DNA from: Gp6-AA40 sp035764385
GTDB taxonomy: Bacteria > Acidobacteriota > Vicinamibacteria > Vicinamibacterales > UBA2999
Length of the DNA: 8,751 bases
Assembly (NCBI GenBank): GCA_035764385.1
Contig: DASTZI010000353.1
Coordinates: forward strand, 1 to 8,751
Direction: 5' to 3'
The translations under genes were made by a program, and so were the position numbers. The notes below the pieces were generated by a model. The model was not told the DNA's origin. It searched no databases and was given only the letters and a program-made list of their open reading frames with translations. This document shows positions 1-5,828 of this stretch, in pieces (position 1 is the stretch's first letter; each line of letters begins with the position of its first letter).

Positions 1-848
1 AGGCCGCGCGACACTAATTCTGGATTCGTATTGGTGCCTTGAAATGCGTCGTTGGCGTACGCGACGTTGAAGTATCCGGTGAACGTGTTGCCACCCTCCT
101 TCGGCACTACGTTCATCACGATCCCGCCGGTCTCGCTTTCCGCCGAAATGCCTCCCGTCTGAAACGTAATCTCCTGCGCCGTGGCCGCATTGATCGAGTA
201 GGTGCGGCTGCCGCCGCCTTGGTTCATCATGCTCGCCGGCCGAAGTCCGTTCACCGTATAGAGCATGTCGGTGCCTTTGCCGCCGTGGATACCGATCGAC
301 GTGTTTGCCTCACCGCGATTGCCGCCCACGTCCTGACTCGTCGCGGCCATCGTCGCTCCGACAATCAGCGGTGCGTAACTGCGAATCGTCTTCGTGACCG
401 GCAGTTGATCGAGCTCCTTGTCGGAGAAGACGTTCCGCGACAAGACGTTCTGCGTGTCGACGAGCGGTGCTGCGCCGGAAACCGTCACGGTCTCCTGAAC
501 AGTGCCGACACCGAGCTCCGCATTCACCTGCGCGGTGAATCCAGTGGTGAGCTCCACGCCCTCGCGCTTGACCGTCGTGAATCCGGACAACGAGAAGGTC
601 ACGCTGTAAGTGCCAGGGACCAGGCTGATGATTCGATAGACGCCGTTCTCGTCGGTCGTGACGCTGCGCGTTCGCTCGATGAGGGCCGGGCTCGCGGCCT
701 CAACGGTGACGCCAGGCAGGACGCCGCCCGATGCGTCGCGCACGACGCCTGAAATGCTGCCGCTGAGCGCAGTCTGAGCGTGAGCGGTCGTGGGCAGGGT
801 GATTACAGACAGAAAGACGAGAACACCCGGGATTCGTAGTGGCTTCAT
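1..848 (-). CDS. TonB-dependent receptor, Oar-like, N-terminal part (runs off left edge)
   Basis: Outer-membrane receptor that would import a ligand using energy from TonB/ExbBD; the ligand is unknown. The first 282 residues are visible and open to the window edge. Residues 1-24 form a signal peptide (MKPLR start, hydrophobic core, cleavage after AHA before Gln25). Residues about 29-115 match the carboxypeptidase-regulatory-like domain (SGVVRDASGGVLPGVTVEA, DENGVYRI, LVPGTYSVTF, SGFTTVKREGVEL). A link with ETVTVSGAAPLVDTQN leads into the plug, about 130-250, with IHGGKGTDMLYTVNG and ETGGIVMNVVPKEGGN. The start ATG (848-846) is preceded by GGAG with a 6-base spacer. This architecture is typical of the large Oar-like receptors (about 1,000 residues) expanded in Acidobacteriota; most of the beta-barrel lies outside the window. 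I saw no clear TonB box before the regulatory domain. The fold and class are firm; the substrate is not assignable. Confidence 0.93.
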   Translation of the reverse strand, partial: MKPLRIPGVLVFLSVITLPTTAHAQTALSGSISGVVRDASGGVLPGVTVEAASPALIERTRSVTTDENGVYRIISLVPGTYSVTFSLSGFTTVKREGVELTTGFTAQVNAELGVGTVQETVTVSGAAPLVDTQNVLSRNVFSDKELDQLPVTKTIRSYAPLIVGATMAATSQDVGGNRGEANTSIGIHGGKGTDMLYTVNGLRPASMMNQGGGSRTYSINAATAQEITFQTGGISAESETGGIVMNVVPKEGGNTFTGYFNVAYANDAFQGTNTNPELVSRG

Positions 849-849
849 G

Positions 850-862
850 ATGTGCTCCACAT
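850..862 (-). promoter_or_regulatory. Short inverted repeat enclosing the receptor Shine-Dalgarno
   Basis: On the minus strand the sequence ATGTGGAGCACAT is a perfect inverted repeat (arms ATGTG and CACAT, loop GAG), one base upstream of the receptor ATG. The GGAG ribosome-binding sequence lies across one arm and the loop. A 5-bp stem with a 3-base loop is weak, so a regulatory role is only possible. The ribosome-binding function of GGAG is more secure than the hairpin. Confidence 0.4.
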
Positions 863-864
863 AC

Positions 865-894
865 GCACACGAGTGTTGCCACCTGTGTGCAGGT
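865..894 (-). promoter_or_regulatory. Overlapping inverted repeats in the receptor leader
   Basis: Two mutually exclusive inverted repeats lie 17-46 bases upstream of the receptor start. One pairs GCACAC (865-870) with GTGTGC (885-890). The other pairs ACCTG (881-885) with CAGGT (890-894) around a four-base loop. If this stretch is transcribed it could fold in two ways in the 5' leader. Arms of 5-6 bases can arise by chance in GC-rich DNA, so this is a weak call. Confidence 0.25.
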
Positions 895-932
895 CCCCGT
901 GTGAGGTGCGTTCGGCTGCGGGAATCCTATTA

Positions 933-951
933 CAAGATTTGCGAAATCTTG
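933..951. promoter_or_regulatory. 19-bp palindrome upstream of the receptor, candidate operator
   Basis: CAAGATTTGCGAAATCTTG is a perfect inverted repeat with 8-base arms (CAAGATTT and AAATCTTG) around a 3-base centre. It lies 85 bases upstream of the receptor ATG in the gap after the dehydrogenase gene. It is AT-richer than its surroundings. Neither strand has a T-run after it, which argues against an intrinsic terminator. Its size and symmetry fit a site for a dimeric repressor or activator. On the minus strand it is followed at once by TAATAG, a possible -10 element, which would place the site over a promoter. The cognate regulator is not in the window. Confidence 0.5.
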
Positions 952-984
952 CGACGAGAGTGAACCGTGTGGAGGACACCGTGC

Positions 985-1002
985 CGTCGCTGACTGGCGA
1001 CG
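985..1002 (-). terminator. Hairpin just after the dehydrogenase stop, weak terminator candidate
   Basis: Arms CGTCGC (985-990) and GCGACG (997-1002) form a perfect 6-bp GC-rich stem with a 6-base loop, beginning 7 bases past the dehydrogenase stop codon on the minus strand. No T-run follows, so intrinsic termination is doubtful. The position after the stop is the main support. Confidence 0.3.
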
Positions 1003-1008
1003 TGACTG

Positions 1009-1941
1009 TTAATTCACTAGATGAACGGGAGCTCCGGCCCTGAACGCCAGGACGTTGCCGATCGCCATTGCGAGCCCCGCCTCGGTGGCTTCGCGCGTGA
1101 TTCCCGCAGCATGAGGCGAAAGGACGACGTTTGGCAGCAGACGCAGCGGCGAATCCGCAGGCAACGGCTCGGTCTCGAACACATCGAGGCCAGCGCCGGC
1201 AATGCGCTGGCTTTTAAGCGCCTCGACAAGATCCTGCTCCACGACGATGCGGCCGCGGGCGGTGTTGATGAAGATGGCTCCTGGTTTCATCATCGCAAAG
1301 TGTTCGGCCCGGATCATTCCGATCGTCTCCGCCGACTGCCGCACGTGCACGCTGATAACGTCCGCGCGACGACAGAGGTCCTCGAGGGTCACCCACGCGT
1401 AATCGCCGCGCTGATGGAACGAGGAGGCGATGACGTTCATGCCGAGCCCATCACCCAGCCGCGCGACCTCCCGACCGATGGCGCCGGTGCCGATCACGCC
1501 CAGCGTTTTCCCGTGCAGCTGCTGGACCATCGCTCGCGGCCATTCACCCGCCCTGACGGCCCGATCGATGTTCACCGTCTGTCTGGCCACGGCGAACATG
1601 AGCGAGACCGCGTGTTCGGCAACGGAAACCGCGGAAACCGCAGGCGTGTTGGTGACCACAATCCCCCGCGCCCTGGCCGCGGACAGATCGACATGGTCGG
1701 TCCCCGTCCCCCAAATCGAGATCAGCCGGAGCTGCGGACAAGCGGCGAGCACCTCCGCGCTGAACCGCGTTGAGGCGCGGATGTTGATCACCGCATCCGC
1801 GTCCGCGACTCGCGCGACGAGCTCCGGGCCGCTCGCCGGCAGCGTCGAATAGATTCGATGTCCGCAGTCGCGCAGTTGCGTGACTGCGTCGCTCGGCGCC
1901 AGCACCGGCGGTGCGTCATCGGGAACGACGATGAGTGACAT
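1009..1941 (-). CDS. D-2-hydroxyacid dehydrogenase, NAD(P)-dependent
   Basis: Cytosolic oxidoreductase interconverting a D-2-hydroxyacid and its 2-oxoacid. It has 310 residues from the chosen start, within the usual family range (about 310-340). The Rossmann nucleotide site is GTGAIG (Gly151, Gly153, Gly156). The catalytic triad is visible as Arg229 in NTARGRIV, Glu258 in DVFETEP and His277 in SPHAAG. The stretch ISVHVRQSAETIGMI is the usual segment before the catalytic Arg. After the second Rossmann strand the usual acidic residue for NAD is absent (IASSFHQR), so NADP use is possible. A GTG at 1992 would add 17 residues, but the family-like N-terminus begins at the ATG at 1941 (MSLIVVPDD), and a TATACT -10-like element lies between the two. 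No Shine-Dalgarno is clear for either start. Substrate (glycerate, glyoxylate, phosphoglycerate or other) is not assignable. No serine-pathway gene is adjacent, and the short length argues against a SerA with a regulatory domain. Confidence 0.92.
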   Translation of the reverse strand: MSLIVVPDDAPPVLAPSDAVTQLRDCGHRIYSTLPASGPELVARVADADAVINIRASTRFSAEVLAACPQLRLISIWGTGTDHVDLSAARARGIVVTNTPAVSAVSVAEHAVSLMFAVARQTVNIDRAVRAGEWPRAMVQQLHGKTLGVIGTGAIGREVARLGDGLGMNVIASSFHQRGDYAWVTLEDLCRRADVISVHVRQSAETIGMIRAEHFAMMKPGAIFINTARGRIVVEQDLVEALKSQRIAGAGLDVFETEPLPADSPLRLLPNVVLSPHAAGITREATEAGLAMAIGNVLAFRAGAPVHLVN

Positions 1942-1959
1942 CGTGATTGTCGAGCACGC

Positions 1960-1965
1960 AGTATA
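1960..1965 (-). promoter_or_regulatory. Possible -10 element of the dehydrogenase promoter
   Basis: TATACT on the minus strand matches TATAAT at five of six positions and lies 18 bases upstream of the ATG at 1941. This implies a very short leader without a clear Shine-Dalgarno. No good -35 hexamer is visible at the expected distance. It would exclude the GTG at 1992 as start. It is a motif match only. Confidence 0.3.
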
Positions 1966-2072
1966 TCCAGACCGTTCCGTGCGTGATTTCACTCCGGCTG
2001 GTTCGCCAATTTGGGCAATGCAGACTTCGTTATCGGAATGCGAAATCTGTCGCGGTACCGTTCGCTACCGTG

Positions 2073-2093
2073 TGTCGAGTTCGAGATTCGACA
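2073..2093. promoter_or_regulatory. Inverted repeat in the divergent intergenic region
   Basis: Arms TGTCGA (2073-2078) and TCGACA (2088-2093) flank a 9-base spacer, about 50 bases before the 3D lipoprotein start. A direct repeat TACCGT (2056-2061 and 2066-2071, exactly 10 bases apart) lies just upstream. Both sit in the 203-base gap between the divergent dehydrogenase and lipoprotein genes, where operators are expected. Nothing identifies the regulator. The rest of that gap holds no gene I can support. Confidence 0.3.
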
Positions 2094-2144
2094 GAACTTT
2101 ACGAGGCGACGCCGCCGGATCGCAGTTTGCGCCAGCCCGACGCC

Positions 2145-2621
2145 GTGCATACGCCTCTCACACCGGTTAGACGGAACGCCGGAATCGTGCTGTTACTCGT
2201 GACGGTTTCCGCGTGTGCCCGTGGAATTCATCCGGCGTCGCCGCCCCAGACACCGCCGCCCCAAGTGCCGCCACCGCAAACAGCACCGCCGGAGGCGCCG
2301 CCGCAGGGAGCGACAGCGCAACCCCCGGCACGACCAGCTGGCCCATTAGTGTTTACGGCGACCGCGTATTGCACCGGCAGCGTTACGGCCTCTGGCATCC
2401 CCGTCTCGAAAGGTATGGTCGCGGCGGATCCGGCAGTGTTACCGCTCGGAACGCGCATTCGGATTACACGAGCCGCGCCTTACAACGGAACGTACTGGGT
2501 CCTCGATACCGGGGGCGCCATCCGCAAACGCCGTTTGGACCTCTACATTCCGGATTGCGCCGCGGCGCGGCAATTCGGCCGCCGATCGGTTCACGTGACC
2601 GTGATTTCGTCCCGGCGCTAA
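2145..2621 (+). CDS. 3D-domain lipoprotein with proline-rich linker
   Basis: Predicted lipoprotein with a C-terminal 3D domain, the double-psi beta-barrel also found in MltA-type lytic transglycosylases and Rpf/YabE-type cell-wall proteins. It is likely to act on or bind peptidoglycan. From the GTG at 2145 it has 158 residues. A basic RRN segment and hydrophobic IVLLLVTV lead to a lipobox ending at Cys24 (VSAC). Residues about 29-66 are a linker of PPQ-type repeats. The 3D domain, about 69-155, begins FTATAYCTGSVTASG and carries the three aspartates Asp95 (AADP), Asp121 (DTGG) and Asp132 (LDLYIP). Cys76 and Cys138 could form a disulfide. The frame is open back to 1947, but that extension looks non-protein-like and would bury the signal. 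GTG 2145 has no clear Shine-Dalgarno, and TTG 2127 is an alternative. The gene stands alone and is divergent from the dehydrogenase. Confidence 0.85.
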   Translation: MHTPLTPVRRNAGIVLLLVTVSACARGIHPASPPQTPPPQVPPPQTAPPEAPPQGATAQPPARPAGPLVFTATAYCTGSVTASGIPVSKGMVAADPAVLPLGTRIRITRAAPYNGTYWVLDTGGAIRKRRLDLYIPDCAAARQFGRRSVHVTVISSRR

Positions 2622-2646
2622 AGACCATCAGGCCGGATCGTCATCG

Positions 2647-2662
2647 CACCCTTGCGTGGGTG
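2647..2662 (+). terminator. Small hairpin after the 3D lipoprotein gene, weak terminator candidate
   Basis: CACCC (2647-2651) pairs with GGGTG (2658-2662) around a 6-base loop, 25 bases after the lipoprotein stop. No T-run follows. It could help separate this gene from the beta-helix cluster, but the stem is only 5 bp. Confidence 0.22.
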
Positions 2663-2678
2663 TCGGACCGGCTCTTCA

Positions 2679-2693
2679 GAGCGATAATCGCTC
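2679..2693 (+). promoter_or_regulatory. Palindrome containing a -10-like element upstream of the beta-helix cluster
   Basis: GAGCGATAATCGCTC is a perfect 15-bp palindrome (7-base arms around one central A). Inside it GATAAT (2683-2688) matches the -10 consensus at five of six positions. Transcription from it would start near 2695 and give a leader of about 36 bases ending in the strong Shine-Dalgarno of the first cluster gene. No good -35 is visible (GTGTCG at the 17-base spacing). A palindrome over a -10 box suits repressor control, but the weak -35 leaves the promoter uncertain. Confidence 0.4.
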
Positions 2694-2718
2694 CGCATTG
2701 AACCCGACCTGATCGAGC

Positions 2719-2723
2719 GGAGG
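2719..2723 (+). promoter_or_regulatory. Strong Shine-Dalgarno for the beta-helix gene
   Basis: GGAGG stands 7 bases before the ATG at 2731. It is the best ribosome-binding sequence in the window and fixes the start of the secreted beta-helix protein. Confidence 0.75.
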
Positions 2724-2730
2724 TTCACAT

Positions 2731-4440
2731 ATGGAGCGGCGCGCATTATTGGCGGCAATCTTTCTGGTGTCCATGGCCGGGGTGAGCGAGGCCGCGTCCA
2801 CCTGGTACGTGAAGGCGGATGCTGCGGCCGGCGGCGACGGAAGCCGCGGCCGTCCCTTCGCCACGCTCGAACAGGTCGAAGCCGCGTCACGACCGGGGGA
2901 CACCGTCCGCGTGCTGGCGTCGACGCGTCCGCTCGACGGCGGGATTCAGCTGCAGGACGGCCAACGCCTCATCGGGCTCGGCGACCCGGTCACGAAAGCG
3001 CCCGCGAGCGGGCCAGGGCCGACGATCACCAACACCAGCGCAGCACGGTACAACGGCGATGCCGTTCGGCTTGCCAACAACAACGTCGTCGAAAACATTC
3101 ACATCGACGGCGCGGCGCGGGCCGGCATCTTCGGCGTCAACGCCGCGCGTCCGGAGATTCGCGGCACCCTCATCACGAACAACATGACTCAAGGGAACGA
3201 TCTTCGACGGCTGGAGCGGCTCTGGCCCGAGGGGTTTGTCCTCTACCAATCGCAGGGCAATCATTTCGGTGGTATCACACTGCTGGCGTGCGGCCCCGGC
3301 GCGTCGAGCTATTGCACGATGCATGCGCCCGAGCGTGCAGCTGCGGCGAACGTCGGCGAGGCGGTGATCGCCGGCAACGTGATTCGCGACAGCAATCTCG
3401 AAGGCATCATGCTGCTGACCGACACGGGCGCGGTCGCCAGTTTTGCGATTACCGACACGCTCGTCCGTGATCTGTCACTGAATCTGCCTCGTCCAGAGTC
3501 GCTTACGCCGCCGGCGGGCATCGTCCGGTCGCGGGCGTTCACGCTGATCGCGCTCAACCACTCGCAGGTGCGTCTTAACATGTCCCGGTTTCACGCCGAG
3601 AATCTGTCCCCCGCGGGAAACTACGCGACAGACGGCATTGTGTTCCTGACCGGTGGCGACAGCCCCGTCGTGAACGCCCGCATCTCCGATGCGGCCGTGT
3701 TGAATCCGCGGATGGTCGGCGAGGTGAACAACGGCGATTCGATCGAGATTCAGCATCGCGGCACGACCAACGGGATACTGAATATCGACATGACGCGACT
3801 CGACCTCCGCGATCCCGCCAGCGCGAACATCAAGATTCTCGAAGCGGCGAATCCGACCAACGGCGTCTACCACCTGACGCTCACCGATTCGGTGCTTTCC
3901 AACGCCAACCCTGCCGGCAACCTTGACGGACAGATTCGGCTGAGCGGCGCGAGCAACGGAACGAAGGCGTTCACGCTCGCGGTGAGAAACACGACGTTTT
4001 CCGGGTTCGGCGGCGCGATCGGCATCCTGAATGCGAACAATGTCGACACGCTCAACGTGCTCGTGGAGAACTCGTCGCTGTCAGACTTCAAGGCCACGAC
4101 CGGCGCCACGCCGATTGCGGCGGTCACGGTGACGCATCCGGCTGACAAGATGCTCGGAACGGCGGTCATCGATCTGGGCGGAGGGCCGCTCGGCAGCCGC
4201 GGCCGCAACCGGTTCGTGAAAAATGCCGGACTCGATGTGTCGGTGTCGAACGCCAACGCCCGGACCGCTCCAATCCGGGTCGATGCCGCGGGAAATTACT
4301 GGGGCGGTGGACCTCCCGCTGTGGCAGCCACCGCGGAGGGTGCGGCGAAGCCGTCGGAAGGCGGCGCCCGCGACGTTGCTATCAGCGGCAATGTGACGTT
4401 CAATCCGCCGACGCATCTCACATCCGATCCCGCGCGCTGA
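2731..4440 (+). CDS. Secreted right-handed parallel beta-helix protein (DUF1565-like start)
   Basis: A 569-residue exported protein with the pectin-lyase-like solenoid fold, first gene of a three-gene cluster. Residues 1-22 are a signal peptide (MERR, hydrophobic LLAAIFLVSMAGV, cleavage near SEA-A). Residues 24-62 (TWYVKADA, GDGSRGRPFATLEQVEAA, RPGDTVRVL) match the N-terminal cap seen in DUF1565-type beta-helix proteins. Helix coils then follow with repeated short strands and Asn/Asp/Gly turns, for example NNNVVENIHIDGA, GNVIRDSNLEGIMLL and VRNTTFSGFGGAIGILNANN. The C-terminus holds GGGPLGSRGRNRF (about 483-495) and GNYWGGGP (521-528), a motif common in such solenoids. Cys187 and Cys195 may pair. 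The fold is used by polysaccharide lyases, esterases and surface adhesins; I recognise no specific catalytic signature, so the activity is open. The next gene follows after 15 bases, suggesting co-expression. Confidence 0.88.
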   Translation: MERRALLAAIFLVSMAGVSEAASTWYVKADAAAGGDGSRGRPFATLEQVEAASRPGDTVRVLASTRPLDGGIQLQDGQRLIGLGDPVTKAPASGPGPTITNTSAARYNGDAVRLANNNVVENIHIDGAARAGIFGVNAARPEIRGTLITNNMTQGNDLRRLERLWPEGFVLYQSQGNHFGGITLLACGPGASSYCTMHAPERAAAANVGEAVIAGNVIRDSNLEGIMLLTDTGAVASFAITDTLVRDLSLNLPRPESLTPPAGIVRSRAFTLIALNHSQVRLNMSRFHAENLSPAGNYATDGIVFLTGGDSPVVNARISDAAVLNPRMVGEVNNGDSIEIQHRGTTNGILNIDMTRLDLRDPASANIKILEAANPTNGVYHLTLTDSVLSNANPAGNLDGQIRLSGASNGTKAFTLAVRNTTFSGFGGAIGILNANNVDTLNVLVENSSLSDFKATTGATPIAAVTVTHPADKMLGTAVIDLGGGPLGSRGRNRFVKNAGLDVSVSNANARTAPIRVDAAGNYWGGGPPAVAATAEGAAKPSEGGARDVAISGNVTFNPPTHLTSDPAR

Positions 4441-4446
4441 GGAGAG
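4439..4446 (+). promoter_or_regulatory. Shine-Dalgarno overlapping the upstream stop codon
   Basis: GAGGAGAG begins within the TGA stop of the beta-helix gene and ends 9 bases before the ATG at 4456. A ribosome-binding site that overlaps the previous stop supports translation from one polycistronic message. Confidence 0.65.
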
Positions 4447-4455
4447 ATTGCCCGC

Positions 4456-5781
4456 ATGAAACGAATTCACATGTTGGTCGTTGCCGTTCTGGTTGCCATC
4501 GCGCTGCCGAGCGCGTCTTTCGCGCAGAGCCATCCAGAGTTCATTCCCTTGGGCCGCGGCAGCGCAGCGCTTTACAAGCCCGATTCAGGGCCCGCGGCAC
4601 ACGTCGCCTTCGTGATCGGCCACCGCACGGCCAACTACCTGAACCACATCGCGTGTCGCGAACTATCGAGTCGCGGCTTTCTCGCGCTCTGTTTCAACAC
4701 GAGGTTTCAGAACAATGAAACCCAGGTCCGGTGGGAAGAAACACCGCTCGACGTGAAAGCTGCGGTTGAATTCGTGCGTCGCCAGCCCGCGATTACGAAG
4801 GTCATTTTGTTTGGTCATAGCGGTGGCGGACCGCTCATGAGTCTGTATCAAGCCGTCGCGGAAAACGGTCCCGCGTACTGTCAAAAGCCGGAGCGGCTGG
4901 TGAAATGTGGCGACGACTTGCGCGGTCTGCCGCGAGCGGATGCGATCGTCTTCGCCGACGCGCACGCCGGCAACCCCGTGCAGACGTTGCGAAGCCTGAA
5001 TCCGGCGGTGAGGATCGAGGGGGCGAAGCGCACCGTCGACCCAGCGCTCGACCCCTTCGACGAGAAGAACGGATTCAACCCGAAGGGGTCATCCCAATAC
5101 TCGAAGGCGTTTCGAGACCGCTATTTCGCCGCTCAGGCGGCGCGCATGAACGAATTGATCGATCGGGCGCTGGCCATCCAGGAGCGCATGAGAAAAGGCG
5201 ACTATCCATACTCGGATGATGAGATTCTGCTCATCCCCTCCGGCGGCAATCCGGGTGCCGGCGCCGGCGGCGACGCGAAACTGGCGACACTGGATCCTTC
5301 GATCGCCGATCTGCAGAGCACCGCGCGCCCGGAGAAATTGCTGAGAAACGACGGCAGCATCGTCACGCAAATCGTCAGAAGCGTTGCGGTCGCCGAACCG
5401 GGAATGGCCAGAACCAATCGTGACTTCGATACCGGCACGAAGATCTTCACGCTGAAATCGTTCCTGAGCGCCAATGCCACGCGAGCGACCAGCGCGAACG
5501 GAGGGATCGATTATTGCTCGAGCAACAACTCGACAACCTGTGCGGTACAGTCGATCTCGGTGCCAATGATGATTGCCGCGATGGGCGCGTATCAGTTCAT
5601 CCGCGATGACGAGATCATCTTTGATAAATCCGCGAGCAAGGATAAGGACTACTTCGTTCTGGAGGGCGCCGTACACGGTTTCACCCCATGCACCGCCTGC
5701 GAGACTACTCGCGGCCAGTATTCGAATAGCGTGAAGAATCTTTTCGACTACGTCCGCGACTGGACGAACAAGCGGTTCTAG
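4456..5781 (+). CDS. Secreted cysteine-rich alpha/beta hydrolase
   Basis: An exported serine hydrolase of 441 residues, probably an esterase acting in the periplasm or outside the cell; the substrate is unknown. Residues 1-23 are a signal peptide (MKRIHMLVVAVLVAIALPSASFA, cleaved before Gln24). The core begins with HVAFVIGHRTANYLNHIACREL. The nucleophile elbow is GHSGGG with Ser122, after the strand KVILF. His407 in VLEGAVHGFTPC is the probable catalytic histidine. An acid may be Asp384 or Asp385 (FIRDDEIIFDK). About 285 residues separate Ser and His, far more than in a minimal hydrolase, so residues about 140-345 probably form a large lid or inserted domain. It includes a Gly-rich segment (SGGNPGAGAGGDAK). 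The mature protein has eight cysteines in four close sets: 67/79, 142/151, 354/362 and 412/415. This fits disulfides in an exported protein. I do not recognise a named family beyond alpha/beta hydrolase. Confidence 0.87.
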   Translation: MKRIHMLVVAVLVAIALPSASFAQSHPEFIPLGRGSAALYKPDSGPAAHVAFVIGHRTANYLNHIACRELSSRGFLALCFNTRFQNNETQVRWEETPLDVKAAVEFVRRQPAITKVILFGHSGGGPLMSLYQAVAENGPAYCQKPERLVKCGDDLRGLPRADAIVFADAHAGNPVQTLRSLNPAVRIEGAKRTVDPALDPFDEKNGFNPKGSSQYSKAFRDRYFAAQAARMNELIDRALAIQERMRKGDYPYSDDEILLIPSGGNPGAGAGGDAKLATLDPSIADLQSTARPEKLLRNDGSIVTQIVRSVAVAEPGMARTNRDFDTGTKIFTLKSFLSANATRATSANGGIDYCSSNNSTTCAVQSISVPMMIAAMGAYQFIRDDEIIFDKSASKDKDYFVLEGAVHGFTPCTACETTRGQYSNSVKNLFDYVRDWTNKRF

Positions 5782-5804
5782 GGCCAAGTCATCGGTCCGG
5801 CCCT
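5780..5804 (+). other. Hairpin between the hydrolase and membrane-protein genes
   Basis: AGGGCC (5780-5785) can pair with GGCCCT (5799-5804) across a 13-base loop, starting inside the hydrolase stop codon. There is no T-run, so it is not a convincing terminator. In an operon it could act in RNA processing or in polarity between genes two and three. It could also be chance in GC-rich sequence. Confidence 0.28.
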
Positions 5805-5828
5805 CGACAGTGAAGAAATGCCGCGTCG

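Noticed and set aside
39..752. 237-codon plus-strand open frame opposite the receptor
   Set aside because: It is Arg/His-rich without domain features and is antisense to a clear TonB-dependent receptor with signal peptide and plug motifs; a GC-rich shadow frame.
1021..1773. 250-codon plus-strand open frame opposite the dehydrogenase
   Set aside because: The minus strand carries all dehydrogenase catalytic motifs; this frame has low-complexity Arg/His/Asp composition and no recognisable fold.
1947..2144. N-terminal extension of the 3D lipoprotein to the ATG at 1947
   Set aside because: The extension would put 66 non-hydrophobic residues before the lipoprotein signal sequence and spans the expected promoter region of the divergent gene pair.
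2213..2701. 162-codon plus-strand frame overlapping the 3D lipoprotein
   Set aside because: It overlaps the well-supported lipobox and 3D-domain frame and shows no domain; its length comes from the GC-rich proline linker region.
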